From positions 498,141 to 562,140 of the forward strand of contig NW_003116451.1 in assembly GCF_000003605.2 (NCBI RefSeq): a stretch of 64,000 bases of DNA, in the 5' to 3' direction. The DNA comes from Saccoglossus kowalevskii. Lineage: Eukaryota; Hemichordata; Enteropneusta; Harrimaniidae. Under the pieces are notes generated by a model, which did no database searches, was not told the DNA's origin, and saw only the letters and a program-made list of their open reading frames with translations. Of the stretch, positions 23,648 through 35,327 are shown one piece after another; within the stretch, counting starts at the first letter, position 1, and each line of letters starts with the position of its first letter. Made by a program: the position numbers and the translations under genes.

Positions 23648-23922
23648 TTAAAGCGCGGTGATCGTCGCGCTGCGCATGTGTGACATTTATGTCGATAAAC
23701 ATTTATTTTCCCACAATCCAATGCGCTCTTCAAATGAAATTCGGAAGTATGAGGTTTAACCTGGGCGCGACTTGCACTGATTACTGCCGGTGACTCCTTC
23801 GATACGTTCCAATTACCTAAAAATTACCTAATTAAAGCTTGGAAACGTCTTAGTCGCTATCTTTGTTTCTATGAGACCCGTATATCTCGCGCATGCGTGG
23901 AGCGACGACTACCGTCCTTTAA
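23648..23922 (-). mobile_element. TTAA inverted-repeat element (MITE), copy in reverse orientation
   Basis: Both ends are TTAA followed by decayed forms of the terminal repeat TTAAAGGGCGGTAGTCGTC (left cttaaagcgcggtgatcgtc, right gacgactaccgtcctttaa). Read on the minus strand, the interior aligns with the 49893 copy through GCATGCGCGAGATAT, CCAAGCTTTAATTAGGTA, GGAGTCACCGGCAGTAAT and GAGCGCATTGGATTGTG. Length 275 bp, no coding capacity. Confidence 0.75.
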
Positions 23923-25343
23923 CGCCTACCATACAACAATTGCATTCTATAGTTTTCACCTGCCCCGTGCATTCTTAGACATAACATCTTTCACATAGAC
24001 ACATATTCTGTCAGGAAGAAGTGTTTAAAATAAGATTGCAGTCCAGGAATTTGCCTTCAGTGTTATACGTACAATCCATCATTCGGCAATTTACAGACAT
24101 TTCTTAATAATGTTGTCTGATTTATATTTCTGACAACTCCAAATCGGTGATCAAAGGAGGTGTCGCTATCCAATGTAATCAGAACTTGTTGATTTAGTAG
24201 TTTCACCTTCACATTAAATACCGCATAGATCAATGTAAATGTCCGGGATAGTTGGTACAAACATGTGCACATCTACGTATATAGTATTGATTAATACTGT
24301 GTATTACGTGCAGAGAATCGTTTATTCAATACGTGTACACATATATCATGTTTCTTGAGATGAAAAACATTGATGTTCGATTCAGATAACCGATATATAC
24401 TTGAGTAGGCGCCCGTACAAACTCTCATTATATTTTTACATCTATAACTGCATCGTACAAGTGTTTTCTCTCAGTGTTACGTTGTTGGATATTGAAAGTA
24501 TTTAACGCGGCAAAGTTTAGGTATAGTGAAGAACTATCATACATAATGTTTATATAATGTATATTCATATATCCACCTTGGGACATGTACTGGCATTCAT
24601 TCATAATCATTGTGATACGCAAGCACTATGCGACCACAAGCAATGAATAGACAGAATGTTATGTCAGGAACGCTCGGGAGGGTGTCATTTTTTCACCCGG
24701 ATCAACAGACAACCATTCCAAAATGTGTAAATTTGGTGGGCAGATTTTTCATTTAAATTTTTAACCCTTTTCGAATGAGATCAAAATATACACAAGTAAT
24801 TATATTTATGGTGTTTATTAATGCAACACAATACGAGCGTTCACAGATTCTTCACAGAGTTTTAAAGCGAACAAGTAACTATGGGTTAGGTTTTGATGTC
24901 GGTAAATACTAGTACATTTAAATTACGCGAAATTCAAGCGCCATTACCGTCGTGCAAATTAAAGTTCCTAAATCGATCTGACCAATCAAATATTAATTTA
25001 AGTATTCAAAATAATGCAATTGCACATAAACTTGTCATGCGACAATTAAAGCTTTTTAATTTATATTGCAAAACCAACCTCAAAGTACACCTATAACATG
25101 TTCAATATTCCATTATATTGGAATGGAATTGTTAATGTGTATGTGATACACAGGGAGGTGCAAGTTTATGCATACATTTGCAAGTCGTCGCTAATATGTC
25201 AGCCTTCTATTCATGATTAATATCATTTGACGTGACTGTGACAAGGCCTGACACTCCACAGTAACACAGTCATAGTTTACATTCCACTTCTAAATGTCAT
25301 CAAAACAACACCCTAACGTCTTATAAGATGGCAAACAAACTCC

Positions 25344-25410
25344 TTACACAGCTTCTGCCGCATCATCACTGTCTATACCGTGCTTGTTCTTCGTTTTCCC
25401 TGGAGATTCA
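25344..25410 (-). CDS. Possible terminal coding exon, acidic C-terminus
   Basis: Acceptor atgtttctatttagcag is followed by one base and 21 codons, ESPGKTKNKHGIDSDDAAEAV, then a TAA. The charged composition looks like the cytoplasmic tail or disordered end of a protein. It is short, so chance is a real alternative. It needs an upstream exon ending in phase 2 at higher coordinates; none was identified with confidence. Confidence 0.22.
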
Positions 25411-27431
25411 CTGCTAAATAGAAACATATCGTACAATAAGTACGCCTGGTTTAAGTTAAATAAATCAAGACTACTGACTTTAATATGAAAAAAACAAACA
25501 TTTTTGACACTGGCATTTGATAAGTATATGATTGTTTCCTCGTTTATTTATTTGAGAACAAATATATGGGAGGTTTGAATTTGTCAATAATCATCGTTTC
25601 CTCCTACTGTACATAAGGTATGTCTTGGAAATGGAGATGACGAAGTGTAATTACAATTAAATTAAGTTGACTCCAAATTTGAGGACATTACAAGCCCATA
25701 AAGTAGACATGCTATGTGTTGGTATATAGAATATATTACCGCAATATGTAGAATTAATATAACAATAACACAGCTATGAGAAGTCAAATCGATACATATA
25801 CGAATACTACACACATTTTACTGACGAAAATTCAGCTCTTTGCCAGCATGAGTTTGGTCATGTAATATGAACTTGTTTACAGCTGCGTCGTGTTTCGTTT
25901 CGTTTACGATATGTTCCCTCAAAGAAAGTCGGGAAAGCGATAGCGTCTATTATTCTACGAAGAACAGACAATTAGATACGTATCTCATCTTGTTTTTTGG
26001 CTTGATACCTTGGGATACAAAAAATTTTTCCCTCAAGCTTTTCTTTCATTTGCCTGTATCTGTTTTAATGTCTTGAATTGTGTCTCAGTTGTTCGTTTTG
26101 TGTTCTTGAAATTATTATCATACACTACACATCATAGGGTACGGTCATTTTAATCTACTGCGTTACTCGACCATCTTGACCTTCATTGTGGTCAGTCTTA
26201 TTAATATTAATCATCCGTAGCGCCATCGATCAGAGACGTAGATAAAAAACAATAGTTTAATGTAAATTCGACTTCTTATTACTCACATTACTCGCGAGGG
26301 CGTCTTTTCAACACTTCCAAGTGATACGCATTAAAAGCGTTAACAGATAACACGTGATAAATTATAGTGAACGACCACTGATGTTTACAGTAAATGCTCA
26401 TAATACTAAGTTATTTACGCCACGTATATTTTTTGTGTAAGCTGGAACAACATGAACCCTTTCCACACCCTAGCAAATGCTGCAGTCACATACATGTTAC
26501 TTGTGCATTCATTATTCACACTGGCGATAGGCTCAACTAGTCTGTGCAAGCCATGTTTATAAAGCAACTGTTACAGGGCGCCGATGGCAGTGATATCTTC
26601 TCCCCAGTAAAATTTATTTCACAGAACTAATTCAATTGCCATGTGTCTGACACAACCACCAGTCATTTATGATAGAACTTCCCTGAAACAACAATTTTCT
26701 GAAAAAAGGCTGTTTTGGCAATGATGTTGGCAATGATTGTTGTTAGAGCGCAACTTAGTTCCTCGCCATTATTAAAAGATAATTTTTCTAGCGAAGCGTT
26801 GGACATGACACGAAATAGTATGCATAATATGCGCAATCACGTTAGCCAATATGTAAATAATATCGAGTTTTTAAACAAAGAGAGCAAGCAGCGATATGGT
26901 CTGAGAGAACCTCACTAAACAAATTAGATCGTGAACGTGTAATTTCAGTCAGATAGCCGCCACCACACCACAGACTTTCTGATCACTTTCGTTGTTTCCT
27001 TCGGCGATTTTCAACTAGAACACCCTAGAAGGCGGCACTTATCTATTACTGGCTGCATTGTTATTTTTCAAAATGGCGAAGCAATCAATGTGTAGGTGCA
27101 TTGTTGCGACGTACATGTACTGACAACGTGAAAGTGCTTTTCCACAGAAATGAAAAGTTACATTTGCTAATTGAAACAAACCAAACATCTGTTATCGGTA
27201 GGTGAACATTATAGCAGCTCTTAACTAACACATTTTATTGACCTAATATTTCGATTTCTTTTCGTTTTACGAGTAGTCTTTTGTACTTTTTTTTATCAAA
27301 AGAATATTTGCCTGCATGCGTTCATAATCAATTTCTTTCTCAATGCAGTGTAAGGCAAATCATAGGCGTTGGAACTGCAGTTGAGTCGAAGAATTTGATA
27401 TATTGAAAAAAAAAACTATGAACAAAGAAGC

Positions 27432-27503
27432 TGCTCCTTGATTGGTCGGTCTGTTAGGTGCTAGAGTTGGGTTGCCAATCAGGCAGAATCTTGTAAGCAA
27501 CAT
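27432..27503 (+). repeat. CCAAT-palindrome repeat, copy 1
   Basis: Shares TGCTC-[CT][CT]-TGATTGGT, CTGTTAGG, GCCAATCAGGCAG and TCTTGTAA with 29102-29163. The TGATTGG and CCAATCA parts form an inverted repeat. No element family recognised. Confidence 0.6.
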
Positions 27504-29101
27504 TGTATTGCCTCAAACTGCCGTTGTTTGATATGAATCATAGCTTTTCAGCACGGATCCACAAAGAAATGTAGTCGTCTGCGTACTTAACGCACAGTGT
27601 ATCTTTCTCTTTATTTACATCGTTCATATTTGTGAATTGACTACATTTGTTTTATATTACCATTGGTTCTCGCGTTATTATCACGTGATCTTGTTTTCAA
27701 ATCATATTATAAATATACACATTAAGTTATTGTAGAGTCATGAAATTGGTATTTACGTTATTCTATATATCCCTTTCTCGGATTTTATACTCAAACACCC
27801 AGCACTGGAAATGTATGAGTACGTATTAAAGCCGGAGTGGGGGGGGGGTCACATGCGCATGCGTCAAATGGCCATATCGTGTCATTGTTTACAAACAAAC
27901 GTCTACCCATGTGTCTTTCCGTTTCAGCGTGTGTTGTTATCGTCGCTTGGTACTCAATTCCGTGTACCGCTTTTTTTATAAATCCTTGGTCTTTACACGT
28001 TTCATGAGAAGTCACCACTATACACGATTGAGACAAACGTACAGTGCGCGGAAAAGTCCAATAACCAGTCCACCAGAAACTTATCCGTAACTAATTTAGC
28101 CACTCCTTGATTGAAAATGGTAAAAACTCACATAATAAGGCCAGGAAAAAAATTCTCTGTTTCTTGTTTCTTGGAAATTAAAAAATGAGGCGACAAGGCA
28201 ATTTATTATTATTTTATTTAATACTGAGCTAAAATGGGTGAAATTTGAGACAAGTGCGAATACAAGCGCATTTAGGAATGCTTTAGAAGGGAAAAAACGT
28301 CCGAGGCGCAAAGTTCAAATTGATGCGCGCGGGAACGAGAAACAGATATTTTTTTCTCAGCTTAAGGCACTGTTTTCATCTGGGTATTATATAAGATGCA
28401 GACTAAGCATTGCATAGTCGTGATACAGCGTTTTTTGGGTTCAAACAGCTTATGCGTCTTTTATAATGTTGATCATACAATACTCGTGTCCCCGTGTCGT
28501 GACTGTCGTAGCACGAATTGGGGCATTTTAGTAATCACGTTTCTTTTTCGTCTTCGTGAGTACACTGGCTCGTGTGTATTGTAGTCACCACAAGAAAATA
28601 TATTGTTAAGCCCCTCAAGATGCATTGAGTTGCGTCATAAACGTCAGGTTTCTGGTAAAATGGCCTCGATGCACGTAATCATTCTATTCGTTGAGCCCAT
28701 TACACTGCGGTCAGTATTTTATTTACGAATGAGGTTGGTGGCTGGTTGATGCAATAAGTACGGTCAGACTATTTGTCAATTTAGTTTGAAAAGAATACAT
28801 CTTTACCGTATATACAGTGCTATCATTCATAATTCACAGAAAGCATTAAGTACCTTTATAATGTGCAATTTAAGATGTTAGGACTTACCATAAACACTCG
28901 GGGTGATGTGAAGAAAGGTGCACAGATAAAATAAAACAAAACAAACAAATAATTTGCACAGCAGTTTTACGAGTGTATAATGTACATATCTTTAAATATT
29001 CAAATTAGTTCACATTACACTGCTTAATCAAATAGCAAACAACGTTAATGCCGATTTGCCTATGTTTATTGAACGAGTGGGTAAAATAATGGTATGCTTG
29101 G

Positions 29102-29163
29102 TGCTCTCTGATTGGTTTGACTGTTAGGGTTGTGTAGCCAATCAGGCAGTTTCTTGTAAATAG
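29102..29163 (+). repeat. CCAAT-palindrome repeat, copy 2
   Basis: Second copy of the 27432 repeat, same orientation and slightly shorter. CTGATTGG (29108-29115) and CCAATCAG (29138-29145) are perfect inverted arms around a 22-nt loop, presenting CCAAT boxes on both strands. Confidence 0.6.
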
Positions 29164-29819
29164 CTTCATCGTTCACTATCGATTATAGGCTGGCTAACTA
29201 ATTCTTTAGAATAATTGGTTTTAGAATGAATCCGATATCTATTTCATATCTAGAGTCAGTAAATGTTCAACTTGCAACTAACATGCTAACAACCAGATGT
29301 CCATTGCTAAAACATCACAAGAGGCAGTATTGGTAACTTTCAATACATATTTTCATGAAACGTTTGATTAGTTGTCCTTGCCAATCGATTGAATTATAGA
29401 AAGGATACAGATTCAGTTGACAGAGAAAACAGCAATTTCCGATACTTATGCTTTTTTTTGTATAACTCAACGAGCAATGGATGGGTTCTTATAATGTTTT
29501 TGAGAGATTTGGATTTGGATGTCTTTTGATTTATAACTCAAAGGTTATATGTAGAATCGCATACTATTTTATGACTAGTTTCCTTTGTAACAAAGACCAA
29601 TTGGCCAGATAACTCAAAAACTAAAAAATGAGGAGTTGCCCTACAAACATGGAGTCGATTATATTTTAGGAAAAAATAGCTACATCTGGTTGCCACAGTT
29701 ATTTAAAAGACTCTTCACCATTGCCAGATACAGTTATTGTATGTTTCAAGATTCAATTTAGTCATTTTATTCAAAAAGAAAAAGCTTATGTCAATATAAT
29801 CAATGTGTTTTGTCATTAG

Positions 29820-29896
29820 TACTATGCAGCTGTGATGATGGGTTGCGCTCACAGAGTGCATTCTTTTTTGCAAGGCTCCAGCCTGCTGTTAGACTA
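29820..29896 (+). CDS. Possible internal exon of an unrecognised plus-strand gene (first of pair)
   Basis: Acceptor gttttgtcattag and a strong donor (GACTA|GTAAGAAC) bound 77 nt. In phase 0 it reads YYAAVMMGCAHRVHSFLQGS then SLLLD with two spare bases. These join the single leading base of the exon at 30441 to give Y, so the pair is phase-compatible. A different frame is also open here to 29995. No family recognised. Confidence 0.28.
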
Positions 29897-30440
29897 GTAA
29901 GAACGAGATACGTTGTTGTTAATGAATGCACTGAAAGTCGTTTAATTTCAAGCAAACTGTCAAAGGCAAAACATCTACGAACTATGGATACATAAGACAG
30001 ATGGACAGTAGGGAATGAACCATTTTTGGGAGCAAAACAAGTCTCGGCGCTCTCTCACTTTCAACGAGATTTCATCAGCCATTGCGAATAATGTATACAG
30101 CGAATTGGTAATTTCCGCTTGACTATTTTATTATTGATTTGGGAAATTGGAATACGCTAGCAAAGTGCATGAAGTAGTTGTAGCAGACTAAAAATACAAC
30201 TGGTCAGTTCTGTTGAGACATCATAGAGCGTACGTAATTTATTTTTTTATTGATCGAGGTTCTATTGTACCTTTCAATAAGTAATTATATACTTGTTTAC
30301 ATGTACGCAGACTGACAGTAATTTTGTGTGTGTAGTGGAACAGATCGTATATGTTTGTTCTTAATTTAGAAATGGCAAAACAAACAAAATACGTTAGTTT
30401 TGTCGTCCGCTGATCTGCCAGTAGATAATCTTGTTTTCAG

Positions 30441-30557
30441 TTGTCAAATATCAAAATATCAAGATAGTGGTTCCAATAATAATTTGTTTGTCCAATCTCC
30501 TCGAATTTTACACACGAGGGATCATTATGAATTCCCTCAGCCTCAACGTGTCAACAA
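30441..30557 (+). CDS. Possible exon of an unrecognised plus-strand gene (second of pair)
   Basis: A good acceptor (taatcttgttttcag) precedes a frame reading CQISKYQDSGSNNNLFVQSP, RILHTRDHYEFPQPQRVN. Either it ends at donor AACAA|GTACGT, or the frame continues to a stop at 30583-30585. The composition (polar, Q/P/H-rich) is protein-like and unlike the surrounding AT-rich frames. The partner exon is 29820-29896. The gene's start, end and function are not visible. Confidence 0.3.
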
Positions 30558-31230
30558 GTACGTTGACTGTATTATTTCCTTCTAAATGTAGGGGACATTT
30601 CTTTCGGAAGGTATACATACAATGAAATCTATTCACTCCAAAAATGCATTCCGAAACAACAAATATATTGAAAAATCTAAAATAAATATATTCCTACATT
30701 ACATGCGGGTGTCAATAATCATCTGTATTCATGCAATGACGATCCTGTTTGTAAATGAGATGGCACGTTGTACACGTCTTGAATATGGGATTTTGATGTT
30801 CGTTTCATAGTCCGCTATGGTCGACTGATTATACATTTTGAAATTGGCAAGTTAAGAAATAGGGTTAGATAGCATTGCGACTACACACAATACAATCACA
30901 TCACTGGTAAAAACAGTAAATTCTGCAAGACTTTATCTGAAGAGACACTGAGTTGTTTCATTAAATCTTTTACATATTAGCTTAACTGTTTATCAATATC
31001 CGATGCAAACCTTTTTCAAAGAAGCAAGAATTTCTAATGTCATTCATGCTATGAATATGACCGAAAACAGATTTTATACAAATTAGTAATTTTCCCGGAT
31101 TTTGATCATGGTCTGTATTTGCAATGCAATGCTTAGCTTAAATCTTAAATGAGAAAAGGAAACGGATTACACAATGACAAAAATGTGCAATTTATCTAAA
31201 GAATAAAACAAACTTGATATAGTACTGTAT

Positions 31231-31388
31231 GAACTCCGAGTCAGAGACGAAGTAACCCTCTTAGTAGTCAGGTACGACCTAAACCGAGCTAGGTGAGAAC
31301 TAACCCGAGTTGGGTACAAACTAACCTGTATTGGTTACGAACTAACCCGGGTCAGGTACAAACTATCCCGAGTCAGGGACGAACTAAC
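31231..31388 (+). repeat. 21-bp minisatellite (AACTAACCCGAGTTGGGTACA)
   Basis: About seven imperfect tandem copies. The central four are cleanly 21 bp apart (aactaacccgagttgggtaca, aactaacctgtattggttacg, aactaacccgggtcaggtaca, aactatcccgagtcagggacg). The outer copies are diverged. Confidence 0.8.
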
Positions 31389-31991
31389 ACAAATATTGTG
31401 AAACATCCAAATATGTTATTTTAATACACAGTAAAACATCAGAATTTGGTTGTTTCGCCGAGATTACGAATATTTAGAGACAAAATGTATAACATGTCGG
31501 TGATCATGATTTATTTTCATTGAACTGAACTGTTTCAATATTTAAATTCTTACTGCTGGGAATATTCATGGCATTTAAATTCCTGGTAAATATTACTGTT
31601 GTCGCCCCTCTTTCATTGGAATTATGTTGTGCATTGGAAACATGATATTGTGGGGTCACGTGCTATCATATTCGTTGATTTCAATGACGTTATGCGTTTA
31701 CTCAAGGAAACAAACTGATATCCATTATAAAATAAAATGTTCATCACGACTCAACGTTAGTGAAGATTTGTAAGTTATCAGTTTCACAAACAGGCAGAAT
31801 AATAATGTGCCTAAGAACTTTTATTTCCGGAACAGAAACGTGATACATTGGGATTGCATGCAGCTGCTGATGAAACAAGATCACGAGAAATATAGTCACC
31901 TTTTTACATACATAATATTTTTACCCAAGAAGAATGTTATCGATTCAGTTTCGAGGAAAGCTACAACATCATAAGCCACGCAGCATTGTGT

Positions 31992-32157
31992 TACGTGGTG
32001 CATTCATCATATTATGTGGTGCATTTCTTATGTTATGTATTGCATTCACCATCCTATGTGCTGCTGTCGTTATATTATGTGGTTCATTCATCATGGATTG
32101 TGGTGCACTCTTCTTATGTGTTGCATTCATTATATTATTTTGTGCATTCAGTAAATT
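31992..32157 (+). repeat. 21-bp minisatellite (ATGTGGTGCATTCATCATATT)
   Basis: About eight imperfect tandem 21-bp copies. Because 21 is a multiple of three, one frame stays open (31934-32269) and spells a hydrophobic heptad repeat of the form ILCGAFI. I treat that frame as a consequence of the repeat. It has no sequence relation to the 31231 array. Confidence 0.75.
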
Positions 32158-32568
32158 AATGCATACATCATGTCATATAGCACATCACCATATTAATTTG
32201 CGCGCGCTACACTCACTACTTTATTCTTTATACCACACACTCATTTGCATACACAGTGAACATTTGTGACTTAGAAATATATGCAAGTCGATTCATGTGA
32301 TGTTTGGAATATTATTACCCGTTCTAGAGGGCTCTAATTCCACCCAGCTTACGTGCATTCAAGCTTGAACTTGACTAACGTTGCATTTACAATCAAATTA
32401 CCGTTTTCTAGTGATTTAACCTTTAAAATACTCAAGAGAGTTTTAATATTTATAGGTAATTATATCATTTCTGAATCTTGCACACTCTATGTGTTATCGT
32501 AGACAATACACAGTTCACATTCTGATTAATAGATACAGCATGGTCATTGATCCGTACAACAGTCTTAC

Positions 32569-32647
32569 CTACCAAGTATCTTGTATTTATACTTTGCCAA
32601 ATATAAAACATTATGTATACAATTGCAAACAAAATTGCAGGAATCAT
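32569..32647 (-). CDS. Possible first coding exon with N-terminal membrane anchor
   Basis: An ATG opens MIPAILFAIVYIMFYIWQSI then NTRYLV plus one base, ending at a strong donor (GTAG|GTAAGAC). The hydrophobic stretch at residues 3-17 would act as a signal anchor or uncleaved signal. Such an N-terminus suits type II Golgi enzymes or P450s, but nothing downstream was found to decide. AT-rich DNA often yields hydrophobic frames, so confidence is low. Confidence 0.22.
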
Positions 32648-32978
32648 CGAGTCAACAGTAATCTGATTTATGTTTTTAAAAATAACAACTAAAAAAATGA
32701 ATAAGTGTATTCTTACAGTCCCGTCATTCCTCTACTTAATTACAAAAAATGAACGAAGTTCTGGAAATTTAAAAATAGTTTTATTCTTGTTTAAAGAACA
32801 AGATGGCAATATTTACAGTTGAACTGATTCATTTTGAGAACGAAACATTTGGATTTATCCCATCTAACTGTTATTACGCATGCCGTGATTGGCTAAAATC
32901 GGCCACATGACATTGAATACAAAATATATATTACTTAGTATATTGCCCGCCAAGTAGTCAACACGTACATTGTATGGA

Positions 32979-33023
32979 TGACGTCATCAAAACTACTGAG
33001 CAACAATACTGCGCTTATAAAAG
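32979..33023 (+). promoter_or_regulatory. CRE plus TATA box, promoter-like
   Basis: A full palindromic CRE (TGACGTCA, 32979-32986) lies 30 bases before TATAAAAG (33016-33023). A start codon in good context (gcaATGGCGC, 33038) follows, opening MALSHPSYTAMLPEWLLS, with a GTAAGA donor-like site at 33083. The ATG lies so near the TATA box that transcription might begin after it, leaving the in-frame ATG at 33071. No downstream exon was found. Confidence 0.3.
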
Positions 33024-33983
33024 TGTTGTTCACTGCAATGGCGCTTTCCCATCCGAGCTACACAGCGATGTTACCAGAATGGCTATTAAGTAAGAACACA
33101 GTCGCGTGTATTCCAGAATGACGTTTTGTTGATCATATGTCAATTTCACTATCGATTTCCCGCTGATACTATAGATATAAGATAATAAATTCACGGATAC
33201 GTCGTTTTGATGCTCTTTGTACGAAGCAAACAATGTACGACGAGGTGGCCACTGAAACCACGTTCGTTAAATCTCAGTAAATAGATGTCTTCGGGTAGTT
33301 GTTTTATTTCATTTGCTAAACTTCAATTTCGCACTTGTCGATATTATAAAATACGCACGCAGGATTATCAAAGAAATATACGTTATTTATATCGGCAATG
33401 AAGAAAACGATGCCAGGACGCATGTCAAATACACTTCACAACATACGACTGGGAGTACGTACACGCCCAAAATCGTTTTAACATCAAACATATCGTAGGA
33501 GCTGCTGGATATTTCACACTTAACCTAATACAATTTTGTTTATGAACGAGTATGCAGGATACAATAGGTTTTCTGAGCCTCTGTGAGAATGCGAGATTGT
33601 CATTAAGCTGACTGGCTTGCAAATACAGATGACAGGTGTTATACTACGTTGGTGGGAAAATCATTACAGTCCATTCAATGGCGTGTTGACATTTTTATCT
33701 TGCGAGTGCTATTTTTTTTAATTCATTCAAACAATTTTATATTTGATAAATCGATACCTATTCATATTGCACATTACTGAAAGATACATTTACTATGTAT
33801 TTTGCAGTATTTTTTTCAGCAAACAATATGAGTAAAAATGCTGTTGATCAATGTTACACTAATTAAATGAAGGAAATACGTACTACATAATTATATATAT
33901 AAATGATGTCATTATGCATTTTATATATAGCTATACACTGTGAATGTGGACGTGATAAAATAAATAACATATTTTTATTTAAG

Positions 33984-34060
33984 CAATAACACGATTTGTT
34001 GTTTTTTCCATGGTTGTTGTCATGGCAACTGTCTTGAGCAGGCAACAAATCGTGATATTG
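33984..34060. repeat. Hairpin with 18-nt arms and an RFX X-box in the loop
   Basis: caataaCACGATTTGTTG (33984-34001) pairs with CAACAAATCGTGatattg (34043-34060) with one mismatch; 12 bp are perfect. The 41-nt loop contains GTTGTCATGGCAAC. The arms could mark a very small fold-back element or a hairpin RNA; neither is shown. Confidence 0.55.
34016..34029. promoter_or_regulatory. RFX X-box motif GTTGTCATGGCAAC
   Basis: Near-perfect match to the palindromic X-box (GTTGCCATGGCAAC) bound by RFX factors, which control ciliary genes in animals. It sits in the loop of the hairpin 33984-34060. Binding is not shown. Confidence 0.4.
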
Positions 34061-35327
34061 CCCCGACAAACATGTGTTTTTATTTAAATAGTGCCTGTAT
34101 CACTTAAGAGAGATACTGCAACTACTCTTCACAGCTCTTTCTCTCGAGGTATAAGTAGTGTGAAGTGTCCAATTTATTTTTGTAAATGCACTGAGCTACC
34201 ATGCCCTTCGGTTTTCAGTCACCTTTGACATTTGTCAAACAGGGAGTTTCCTCGGTTAACATAGTTCAGCCAATCAGTTTTTATTTTGCACTCGGCGCGT
34301 AGCTTCACTTCTTTTCCTAGAATTTCTTTGATTCCCATTCATTCATAGTTTGTTGATACATTAGGTAAACTGATAGGAGCTTGTCAGCTATAGTTACATT
34401 TCACACAACATGTGAACTTTAAGACACGACCAAAACAATGTTTAAATATGTCAACGCACCTACAATTTAAAAGTACAAAACATCTATGTAATTTAGTGTT
34501 TTACATGGCACTCGATCCATTTAAATTTGATATGGCAACTGACAGGCTTGTCCTACATCTCTAACCAACCTCAACATATGCTCGGAAGGCGTGGTGATGG
34601 GGTGGGTGCCTCAAATTTGCGTTTGTTTTGGCATCGAACATATTTGTATTGTATTATATATTGTATTTATTTGTATGTATTTATTTACACCAGAAAAAGA
34701 AAATATACATAACACAATTAATTTTTCCTTTTTACCACTGCAAAGGATTCTGGTGTGGGTCATGGAAATAGCTCATTTGAGCTAGTCGAGTCCTAGACCC
34801 GGAATAAGAAATAATATTGTACTGACGTGCGGATTATCATAAATTTATCATATACATATATTTTATACTACCAGTCAATTAGTCAGTTTGTCAATCAGTT
34901 AATCAGTCAGTCTGTTGTAGTGAGTTGTCAGCCAATAGTCGTATAATTAATCTGAATATTCAAATATAAGTTCAGCTTTCAGACAATTTTAAAAAAATAT
35001 CTACTAATATTGGCATTTTGTAGTTCTGGTTCTCGTGAATTCCAATGCTTAATTGATGCAAACTTTATGTTATGATTGCAGCGCGCGACCTTTGACCTTC
35101 CATCACAATAACAGTAGGTCGCAAGCACTGTCAGCTGGCATCTGCATCATTGAGTACTTTTTTTTTCTCTTTACACAATTTTATTTCATTGAGTACTAAA
35201 ATGGGAAGATTTGCAACAGGGTTTTTCCCGATTTTAAACCACTGATACTTTATATATATATACTCTTGCGATGAAAAAAAAAACTAAATCACCAAAACAT
35301 GTTTTTAAGGCTTTTAAATTGGACGTC

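Noticed and set aside
26949-27095. Possible plus-strand terminal exon (48 codons after acceptor gtgtaatttcag)
   Set aside because: Protein-like, but a 48-codon open frame after one acceptor-like site is expected by chance in a window this size; no partner exon found.
19830-27862. GCGCATGCG palindromes near 19834 and 27851 as further TTAA-element ends
   Set aside because: No TTAAAGGGC terminal repeat accompanies them.
31934-32269. 111-codon frame with hydrophobic repeats as a membrane protein
   Set aside because: Produced by a 21-bp tandem repeat; no splice or start support.
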